NCBI GenBank assembly: GCA_015062285.1
Contig: SUUY01000006.1
Coordinates: 1 to 64,000, forward strand
Reading direction: 5' to 3'
Length of the DNA stretch: 64,000 nucleotides
From: Alphaproteobacteria bacterium
Lineage (GTDB): Bacteria > Pseudomonadota > Alphaproteobacteria > RF32 > CAG-239
Made by a program: the position numbers and the translations under genes. A model generated the notes under the pieces. That model had not been told where the DNA came from. It made no database searches and saw only the letters and a program-made list of their open reading frames with translations. Every line of letters begins with the position of its first letter. Position 1 is the stretch's first letter. This document shows, one piece after another, positions 44,585 through 50,912 of this stretch.

Positions 44585-46504
44585 CTAAAATCCTTTTACT
44601 TTGCCGGTAGAAATGTTGGTGTTGATTTTTTTGGGTTCTACCGGAATAGGTTTTGCCTCTTTAATCACTACCGGATCAAGTCCTTTTGCTTGTTTTTTTC
44701 TTTCATCGGCAAGTTGCTGTAATTTTAGCCCGGCCTGAAAATTCATCTCTTGCATAGTGAGATTGGCTTTATTTTCTTCAGCCTTTTCTTTTATATCCAG
44801 CTCTCTGGCTTTAAGCTGATTTTTTTCTTTTTCGATATTTAGTTGCTGTTGTTGCATTTCAATTTGCGGGTTTGGCTGTTGAGTTTCCGGTTTGCCTAAA
44901 TCTGCCTCAAGCGATGCAAAAACTTTTTCAATAACTGCCTCAAAAGGACGGGCCTTAGGCAAAGAGGAGCATACGCTTTCTATCATGCTGCGATATAGGG
45001 GCAATAATAACGGCTGTTGGCTTACCACACTAAAAGCACCGGAAATAAGATCATTAAGTGACTTTATTCCGTTTAGGGTCTTTTCGGCCTCAGCTTCTGC
45101 ATTAAAAACATTGTCATTTTCAATCTCTAAAATCATACCTCGCATTTTTTCATCTTTTAGCAAGGTAACTGCGGCTTGTGCTTCTGCAAGCACACGTTGA
45201 TCTTCAGGCAAAAATTCCAATAGAGTGGTGGCAGAAAATTGTTCGCAAATAATTTCGGCCTTAATTGCAAACAGATCTTTAATAAAGCGTTGCATATCAT
45301 TTTGGCGGTCTTGATTACGCAAGGTGCCAAAGTTTGTTTTTTGCACTACGGCAGTAGCTGTTTCTTCTGCTTTGGAGTTTCCTCGCATAATATCTGAAAC
45401 TCCGGTAACCTCATATATTTGACTGATGATGTCTTGCCTTCTTTGAGCCAATTGCTCCAGAGCAATAATATATTGCTCAATAGGAATAAAATCTAATATC
45501 CCTTTTAGACCACCGCAATCTTTAAGCCGCTGAAAATCTTTTGCGGCAACCAATGTTACGTCTTTGTTTAAAATATTGGCCAATTCCGGAAAAGAATTAT
45601 CATATGCTCCACTGACTTTAAGGGCTTGCATGGTTAAACGCATGCGAGAATGGATACCGTTTAGTTCGTTTAGAAGTTCTCTGATCAGACAATAGTCCGG
45701 TACCGGAATTATACTATCATTTGTTAGAGTAGCAAAAATCGGTTTTGGGCATGGGAAAAAACCTTTTATTTTAAGCGGATTGTCCGCAACTCGCAAAAAG
45801 TCATCTGTTTTTTCCTTGGCCAGCCAATATACTTTTGCAGTATCTTTATCCCAAATTTCATAGATACAGACTTCTTTATTTTTATAGTCTGTTTCATTTT
45901 CTAACACCAAATTGATGCAAGCTTGTTCACCAAAAACATCGATAGCTTGAGACTTACTCATATATATTTTACGGGCAATCCAAGTGACGTTTTCCCAAAT
46001 TCCGACTTCATCACAATCGGCCAAAAAATGTTCCGGATTTACATATTCGGATATAACTTTTTCGTTTCTTTTTACCTCAATTAAACACTCCGGATTTTGT
46101 GCCGAAGGGATTAACTCAAATTCCGGAAAATATCTTTCCCAAACAATGCCGCAACCGCTGATCAAAAAGTCATTTCGAGCATATTTTATGATACTGTCAA
46201 AATCAAATTGTTCTAAATTCCATTGAAGAGCTTTGCTCAAAATGTCACAAGCCAATTTTTCGACTTTACCGGCTGTTTTGTTGCTACGCTCGACAAATGG
46301 TTTGGGCTGTTTGAAATATAAAAACGGTTTTAGAGTTTCAATGGTTGACCAAAAAATATTATAATGTCCGCTCTTGTTGCCCAAACCTCGGTTGTCTTTG
46401 TAAAAATCTCTGGTTTCTTTAATCAAATTATAATAATCATTATACTTTTTTTCAGCTGAACTGATTTTATTTATCCATTTTTCTACTTGTTGCATCTTAG
46501 TCAT
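44585..46504 (-). CDS. phage portal protein
   Basis: A 639-aa portal, the dodecameric ring through which DNA enters and leaves the head. Its N-terminal part has helices and LVLENETDYKNKEVCIYEIW-type strands. The central region INDYLIRELLNELNGIHSR-like (about residue 260) and SGVSDIMRGNSKAEETATAV near 375-395 are typical of podovirus portals. The C-terminal ~100 residues form a Gln-rich barrel helix (IEMQQQQLNIEKEKNQLKAR). It overlaps the GroES-like gene by 8 bp. Confidence 0.82.
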   Translation of the reverse strand: MTKMQQVEKWINKISSAEKKYNDYYNLIKETRDFYKDNRGLGNKSGHYNIFWSTIETLKPFLYFKQPKPFVERSNKTAGKVEKLACDILSKALQWNLEQFDFDSIIKYARNDFLISGCGIVWERYFPEFELIPSAQNPECLIEVKRNEKVISEYVNPEHFLADCDEVGIWENVTWIARKIYMSKSQAIDVFGEQACINLVLENETDYKNKEVCIYEIWDKDTAKVYWLAKEKTDDFLRVADNPLKIKGFFPCPKPIFATLTNDSIIPVPDYCLIRELLNELNGIHSRMRLTMQALKVSGAYDNSFPELANILNKDVTLVAAKDFQRLKDCGGLKGILDFIPIEQYIIALEQLAQRRQDIISQIYEVTGVSDIMRGNSKAEETATAVVQKTNFGTLRNQDRQNDMQRFIKDLFAIKAEIICEQFSATTLLEFLPEDQRVLAEAQAAVTLLKDEKMRGMILEIENDNVFNAEAEAEKTLNGIKSLNDLISGAFSVVSQQPLLLPLYRSMIESVCSSLPKARPFEAVIEKVFASLEADLGKPETQQPNPQIEMQQQQLNIEKEKNQLKARELDIKEKAEENKANLTMQEMNFQAGLKLQQLADERKKQAKGLDPVVIKEAKPIPVEPKKINTNISTGKVKGF

Positions 46505-46754
46505 TTTCCAATACTCCTAACAGCGAATTTTGCCTCACAACCACAACATCGGGGTCATAAGTAGGAAGCTCATCAAAAATATGAAACAAAACCTTATCAC
46601 CAATCTTTACACAATTAACATCAGGGCCAATGCTTTCAACAATTCCGATGGTGCGTTCCGGTTGGTGTATATCGGTCAAAATAATACCGCCTTGAGTGGC
46701 GGTTTCTTTATTATCAAGACGAATAAAAACTCTATCTAATATGGCTTTTACCAT
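46497..46754 (-). CDS. phage-encoded GroES-like co-chaperonin
   Basis: An 85-aa protein with the GroES pattern: ILDRVFIRLD, then TQGGIILTD for the mobile-loop region, GIVESIGPDV, KIGDKVLF, and the C-terminal VVVVRQNSLLGVLE. It is about 10 residues shorter than cellular GroES, with a short mobile loop. Wedged between the terminase and portal genes with 7- and 8-bp overlaps, it probably helps the host GroEL fold a phage head protein, as T4 gp31 does. Confidence 0.85.
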   Translation of the reverse strand: MVKAILDRVFIRLDNKETATQGGIILTDIHQPERTIGIVESIGPDVNCVKIGDKVLFHIFDELPTYDPDVVVVRQNSLLGVLEND

Positions 46755-48214
46755 TCCGTATTCTCCTTTTTGCTGCTAAATAAATCATTATATGTAAGAT
46801 TGCCGTTTCCATATAATCTGGGTTCACCGACATCATAAACCGGCTCGGCAAATGTAAGTGCCAAAGCATCTCCTTTGTCAGGCGAGCGGCCTAAGCGTTT
46901 TTTTAATTCATCTTTTTCTTCTAAACATAATCTTCCCTTACGATCGTATTTTTTATTAATTGAGGTTAGGTCATCAAAAAGTTCTTCATCTTGAGGAAGC
47001 TGAACGGCCGGTTTGCTGTCTAACCACTCACGAATAGCATCCCACATTTCAGCCCGACGATTAAAATATCTGTTTTCATTAAGAGCTTTTTCTCCAAAAT
47101 ATATACCTCTGATAATTTCTCCATATCCGCGATCTTTTAGAATATCATAAACTCCGGCTCCTTGCCCTCCAACATCCATAAATATTCTATAAGGTTTTAG
47201 CTCTCTGATAATGTTGGTTGCTAAATTGGCAACCGCAACATTATCAAGTTTTTTATAAGCAAGAAATTTTAGGCAAAATCTTCCTTTGCGAAAACAAAAT
47301 GATGTTTGGTCGTCGCCAAAACGTGCAATATCCAAACCAATAACCAAAGGAGATGTACTTGCATCAATTTTTCGAGTAAATGCATCTCTCACTTTTTGAG
47401 AAGATATCAATTTATAATCACCCTGTCTTATGGGTTCGCCCAGCCATATGTGTTCATAGTCTTCAGGATTATCTTTTTGGCATTGTTTGGCCTGAATCTT
47501 TAGCTCTTCGGGGCAAAACGGATTATCATAATAATTTACTTTTCTTACCAGAGTTCGCTCGTCAGGTTTACTGGCCAACAAAACCCAAAGAGGATCATTT
47601 TCTTCTTCTCGATTCATGGATATCCAAATTTCGGATCCGTTTTTGCGAATTGTGGGGCTCAAAATACTCCATGATTTTTTGGTTATGGTGTGTGCTTCTT
47701 CTATCCATGCAATATCTACGCCCTCCAATGACTTGATATTATTAACGTCTTGGTCTCTCAAGCCACGAAAAATGAATTTTGAACCGGTAAGACGATTTTC
47801 AATTCTACTTTCATAAATTTTATAATCATTAAGCTCCCACGCACTAATTCTGTCACATAACAATTTATATACTGACTCTTTTATTGAATCTTGGATTTCT
47901 CGCAAACAGGCAATGAATAATTTTTTTTGCCGAGCTAACAATAAAAGACTGTCAGCAAAGGCATATGATTTTCCTCCGCCTCGGCCTCCATAATAAAATT
48001 TTATACGCCATTTTTCACTTAACAACGGCTTAAAAATTTCTGCAATCTCGATGGTTAAATCTGATTTTGCTTTGCCAACGCTTTTAACAGAAGAAACTTT
48101 TTTCCCTGTATCTGCTTTATTTTGCTTGGATATTTCTTTCTTTTTTTTGCCGGAAATATCATCTTTCAGAGTAGCAGATATCGTGCCTTTCTTGGTACGC
48201 CCTCCCTTATCCAT
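46748..48214 (-). CDS. terminase large subunit
   Basis: A 488-aa packaging ATPase/nuclease of the PBSX/Terminase_3 type. Walker A is GGRGGGKS near residues 76-83 and Walker B is IAWIEE near 165-170. The nuclease Asp residues lie in GLDIARFGDD near 291-300 and KGDALALTF near 442-450. The first ~55 residues are an unusually Lys-rich extension (KKKKEISKQNK). The start follows AAAGGAG, directly behind terminator c. Confidence 0.93.
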   Translation of the reverse strand: MDKGGRTKKGTISATLKDDISGKKKKEISKQNKADTGKKVSSVKSVGKAKSDLTIEIAEIFKPLLSEKWRIKFYYGGRGGGKSYAFADSLLLLARQKKLFIACLREIQDSIKESVYKLLCDRISAWELNDYKIYESRIENRLTGSKFIFRGLRDQDVNNIKSLEGVDIAWIEEAHTITKKSWSILSPTIRKNGSEIWISMNREEENDPLWVLLASKPDERTLVRKVNYYDNPFCPEELKIQAKQCQKDNPEDYEHIWLGEPIRQGDYKLISSQKVRDAFTRKIDASTSPLVIGLDIARFGDDQTSFCFRKGRFCLKFLAYKKLDNVAVANLATNIIRELKPYRIFMDVGGQGAGVYDILKDRGYGEIIRGIYFGEKALNENRYFNRRAEMWDAIREWLDSKPAVQLPQDEELFDDLTSINKKYDRKGRLCLEEKDELKKRLGRSPDKGDALALTFAEPVYDVGEPRLYGNGNLTYNDLFSSKKENTEW

Positions 48215-48243
48215 ATAAAATTTCTCCTTTGTTGTGAAAGATG

Positions 48244-48277
48244 TAAAAAAAATCCCGAGGAATTATCCTCGGGTTTT
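48244..48277 (-). terminator. cassette-border terminator c
   Basis: CCCGAGGA/TCCTCGGG with a 4-nt loop is followed on the minus strand by T8 and then the terminase ribosome-binding site. Confidence 0.85.
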
Positions 48278-48282
48278 GCATA

Positions 48283-48699
48283 CTATAAATTACATATTTT
48301 AGGATATGTCCATCTGCCTAAAAGTTTTCCGCATTGTTTTTTGTAAAATGTAAAAAGGCATTCTTTTAAGCTATTATCCCATGCTTTATTATTATATAAA
48401 CAGAGTTCTTTATCCTCTGTTTTATCTATGCATCCTGATAATTTTTCTTTATATTTATTTTGTTCAAAACACAAAATTTGATGTGGCAAAAGCTTGATAC
48501 ATCCACCATATTCCTCTTTCCATGTCAGACAATCTGTTCGACAACGTTTTTCATATTTGTCCCAAACACCTCCTTGTTCGCGACAATGCCCGGCATCATC
48601 AAGCAAAAAAAATATTATAATGCCGATTGTAGCAACAAAAACCATTACTATTACAAATAACATCAATTTTTTTATTATGTTTAATATGTGATTAAACAT
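48283..48699 (-). CDS. cassette C membrane-anchored Cys-rich protein
   Basis: A 138-aa protein: one N-terminal transmembrane helix (about residues 11-33) and then a ~105-residue domain with 12 Cys, probably periplasmic. The pattern is of the kind HCREQGGVWDKYEKRC. Its ATG overlaps the TAA of the upstream frame-changed gene (TAATG), so the two are coupled. A TTG two codons upstream is a less likely start. I do not recognise the domain. Confidence 0.65.
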   Translation of the reverse strand: MFNHILNIIKKLMLFVIVMVFVATIGIIIFFLLDDAGHCREQGGVWDKYEKRCRTDCLTWKEEYGGCIKLLPHQILCFEQNKYKEKLSGCIDKTEDKELCLYNNKAWDNSLKECLFTFYKKQCGKLLGRWTYPKICNL

Positions 48700-48997
48700 T
48701 ACCAATATCTCCGTGGCAAATAACGATTTTTTTCACGATAGTCTCTGCAGGCATCTTGTGCGGATAAATTAGGATTTATTTTTGCCCTATTAATGCCTTC
48801 TTGATTGACAGACATATCGTGTAAATAATCTGCATTAACAACATCATCTGACATTTTTTTATAATATTTATTTTTGATGCTATCAATATTTTCTTTTACC
48901 TCCCCTAAAATTTTTGCTGTTGTTTCGCCCCATTCTCCACGTTTTTTTGTTCTTCTTCATCTTCTCCCCACATGTTTGTATAGCGATTGTCTCTCAT
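48699..48997 (-). pseudogene. frame-changed paralogue of the cassette B tagged protein
   Basis: ATG 48997 opens MRDNRYTNMWGEDEEEQ, nearly identical to the start of the gene at 44362. An A-run of 7 (48948-48942), where the paralogue has 8, then shifts the frame; the zero frame stops 10 codons later. One base back, the frame stays open to TAA at 48701-48699 and would give a 99-aa protein ending in LPRRYW. The zero-frame heptamer is A-AAA-AAC, a possible -1 slippery site, so the gene may still be expressed. It is coupled to the next gene. Confidence 0.6.
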
Positions 48998-49000
48998 TTA

Positions 49001-49049
49001 TTGCTCCTTTCTTGATATAAAAAAACCCGAGGAATTATCCTCGGGTTTT
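49001..49049 (-). terminator. cassette-border terminator d plus ribosome-binding site
   Basis: CCCGAGGA/TCCTCGGG with a 4-nt loop, T7, then ATCAAGAAAGGAGCAA leads directly into the frame-changed gene. It is almost identical to 42725-42770. No promoter fits between the terminator and the gene. Confidence 0.85.
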
Positions 49050-49122
49050 GTATATACGTTTTCCAGTATGCTAAATTTGTATAACTTTTCTCCCCAAAAG
49101 TCAAGTCTTGTGGATAACTTTG

Positions 49123-49524
49123 CTATTTTCTATATAATTCAAATGCTTGCATCATATTTGAAATAGCCCACCCGTGTCGATGACGGTATATTTTTTCTAC
49201 ATCTTTATAAGACTTGCCAAAAAACAATATATCCATAACAGCACGATACCAGACTCCACATTTGATACATTCCTCAATCCAATTTAAATAATCTTGCTTG
49301 CAACGAGTAAGATATAATAATTTTTCATCATTACCCAAACCTGATATAGGATTATAACTGCTGGAAACTCTTTCTGTCCAAGAAGAAACTCGCATATCTG
49401 CACCCCAGCACAAAAAGCTATATCCTCGGCACAATCTAATTGCAACATGCTCATATCCTGCATCTCGAATCTTATTCCAAAGTCTGACATCTTGTAAACG
49501 ACGACGATTAAGATGATTGGTCAT
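49123..49524 (-). CDS. phage protein of unknown function, helical C-terminus
   Basis: A 133-aa basic protein. The N-terminus (NRRRLQDVRLWNKIRDAGYE) and the C-terminal helix-turn-helix-like segment (DILFFGKSYKDVEKIYRHRHGW ... AFELYRK) suggest nucleic-acid binding. It is the first leftward gene opposite the repressor, where a late activator or antiterminator would sit. No family match; the role is inferred from position. Confidence 0.55.
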   Translation of the reverse strand: MTNHLNRRRLQDVRLWNKIRDAGYEHVAIRLCRGYSFLCWGADMRVSSWTERVSSSYNPISGLGNDEKLLYLTRCKQDYLNWIEECIKCGVWYRAVMDILFFGKSYKDVEKIYRHRHGWAISNMMQAFELYRK

Positions 49525-49563
49525 AACGATAATCCTTCAAATAAACTAAAATTTAACGAATAA

Positions 49564-49593
49564 TGTAGTATATTACAACTACGCTAAATGTAG
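49564..49593. promoter_or_regulatory. candidate repressor operators
   Basis: Near-palindromes TGTAGTATATTACA (49564-49577) and CTAC-N7-GTAG (49579-49593) lie in the divergent gap between the repressor and the leftward gene. CTACG/CGTAG-like half-sites recur at 49615-49626 and near 50453. Confidence 0.45.
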
Positions 49594-49661
49594 ATTAAAA
49601 GTCAAGATATTTTTCTACGTTTTTCGTATATATAAAATTTTGAGATTTGAAGGAGACAGCA

Positions 49662-50405
49662 ATGAAATATCGATGGAATTGGCTTAGAGACAGACTTGAA
49701 GAACTGGGGACAAACCCATCTCGTTTTGCTAAAGATCTTGACTGGCCGGCAAGCCGTGTATATGAGTTATTCTCCGGAAAAACCAAAGCTATTCCCCTAG
49801 ATAGGGTCGCAAAAGCCGCTGCGATTTTAGGCGTACGCTTAGATGATATGATAAACTTTAACTCCGGACTTACTGATAATATATGCTTTTCACAAAAACC
49901 TGATAATATTTCATATGAGATAAACACGTCTTCTGTTCCGGAACTTGATTTATATAATTTACGCGACACCGTGTTTTCCGTTGAACCCGAGGTGGAGAGC
50001 GACTTTCTTAATGAAACAGGATATACTTATACGGCCAGTCTGACTTCACCCAAAAGAATAAAAGATAATTGGAAAATACCTGAAGAGTATTTGGAGGAAA
50101 TAAATATAAAACACAACAATGTGTATATAATTGAAGCTATAAGTGATAGTATGTATCCCACAATTTCCTCGGGCGATAAAGCTATTGTAGACACATCGCC
50201 CAAAGGGCGTTTTCCCTCACCTGACGGTATTTTTGCAATTTGGGACGGATTAGGAGTTACAATTAAAAGACTGGAATTGATCCCAAACAGCGAACCTCCC
50301 GCTCTTAAAATTATTTCAGACAATCCTAAACACAACACTTACGAACGGCTTGTTGATCAATGCAAAATCATCGGTAGAGTAGCCAGCATCATAAAAAAAG
50401 TTTAA
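49662..50405 (+). CDS. phage repressor, HTH plus S24 peptidase domain
   Basis: A 247-aa CI/LexA-like repressor. The N-terminal helix-turn-helix spans about residues 8-60 (NPSRFAKDLDWPASRVYELFSG). The C-terminal S24 domain spans about 150-245, with catalytic Ser in SDSMYPTI near 165 and Lys in VTIKRLEL near 203. It probably maintains lysogeny and is inactivated by RecA-stimulated self-cleavage. AAGGAG lies 6 nt before ATG 49662; an upstream TTG has no ribosome-binding site. Confidence 0.9.
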   Translation: MKYRWNWLRDRLEELGTNPSRFAKDLDWPASRVYELFSGKTKAIPLDRVAKAAAILGVRLDDMINFNSGLTDNICFSQKPDNISYEINTSSVPELDLYNLRDTVFSVEPEVESDFLNETGYTYTASLTSPKRIKDNWKIPEEYLEEINIKHNNVYIIEAISDSMYPTISSGDKAIVDTSPKGRFPSPDGIFAIWDGLGVTIKRLELIPNSEPPALKIISDNPKHNTYERLVDQCKIIGRVASIIKKV

Positions 50406-50459
50406 CATATACACACAACGTATAGTTGTTATTGACTTATAATATACTTTTATCGTAGA

Positions 50460-50486
50460 TTATCCGTATATAAACAATACGGATAA
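50460..50486 (+). other. perfect hairpin/operator directly before a start codon
   Basis: TTATCCGTAT, a 7-nt spacer and ATACGGATAA end 4 nt before ATG 50491, where a ribosome-binding site should be. It may be an operator over the transcript start or a hairpin that limits translation. Confidence 0.55.
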
Positions 50487-50490
50487 TTTT

Positions 50491-50757
50491 ATGGCTTTTA
50501 CACAATATCAGTTACAACAGAAAGCAAATTCTTTATTTACATATTTTGAGACGCACTATTTTCAAAACAGTTTGTCTTATTCAAAACGTGTAAATCTTGT
50601 ATTGGAGTTTTGCGATTATATTGACAATCTGCAAGAATGGGAACTCTTAGATTTGCTTGAAAGCCAAGATTATAATGATGCATATAATTTTCGCACAACG
50701 ATCAATCAAGGAGCAGACAAATGGCTTGGAGACCTGATAAAGACAATCAGCTACTAA
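50491..50757 (+). CDS. small phage protein of unknown function
   Basis: An 88-aa acidic helical protein (YQLQQKANSLFTYFETHYF start) with no recognised domain. It has no Shine-Dalgarno; a perfect 10-bp inverted repeat occupies that place, so it may be leaderless or controlled by that structure. Its 3' end overlaps a 45-codon gene. It is the first gene behind the repressor. Confidence 0.55.
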   Translation: MAFTQYQLQQKANSLFTYFETHYFQNSLSYSKRVNLVLEFCDYIDNLQEWELLDLLESQDYNDAYNFRTTINQGADKWLGDLIKTISY

Positions 50758-50858
50758 ATAAACCTCAATATCAAGACATTAACAAAGAAGAAACTTTATA
50801 CCTTACCAAACTGTTTTTACACTTACTAGATGATAGCGATTATTCAGAAGACGAGTAA
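50721..50858 (+). CDS. 45-aa phage protein
   Basis: A 45-codon frame starts at ATG 50721, 7 nt after AAGGAG at 50708-50713. It overlaps the preceding gene by 37 bp in another frame. The product is soluble and acidic at its C-terminus (LLDDSDYSEDE). The strong ribosome-binding site and the terminator just behind it support a real gene. Function unknown. Confidence 0.6.
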   Translation: MAWRPDKDNQLLNKPQYQDINKEETLYLTKLFLHLLDDSDYSEDE

Positions 50859-50865
50859 TCACAAA

Positions 50866-50895
50866 AAAACTGCCATACTTACTTATGGCAGTTTT
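50866..50895. terminator. bidirectional terminator at the prophage/aas junction
   Basis: A perfect 12-bp stem AAAACTGCCATA/TATGGCAGTTTT with a 6-nt loop is flanked by A and T runs. It serves the small phage genes and the convergent aas gene. Confidence 0.85.
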
Positions 50896-50912
50896 AATCA
50901 GGTTAGAATAGC

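Larger units (their letters stand above)
31559..50858. mobile_element. reduced podovirus-like prophage, about 19 kb
   Basis: A continuous block of phage genes. A repressor and two small genes lie on the plus strand at the right end. The late operon reads leftward: terminase, GroES-like, portal, scaffold, capsid, neck/tail hub, fibres, spanins, holin candidate and lysozyme. No tail-tube or tape-measure genes are present, so a short-tailed virion is likely. No integrase, recombinase or replication gene is visible, and no convincing att pair. It may be defective, domesticated, or mobilised in trans. Boundaries are set by gene content. Confidence 0.85.

Noticed and set aside
31559..50858. Gene transfer agent of the Rhodobacter type
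   Set aside because: The gene order and the fibre, spanin and repressor content are those of a podovirus-like prophage. The tail-tube, tape-measure and Rhodobacter-type GTA order are absent. Domestication remains possible but is not shown.
31487..50904. 10-bp inverted repeat AACCTGATTA (31487-31496) / TAATCAGGTT (50895-50904) as prophage ends
   Set aside because: It is short, lies within or next to other features, and was found after looking freely in two AT-rich stretches; chance is a sufficient explanation.
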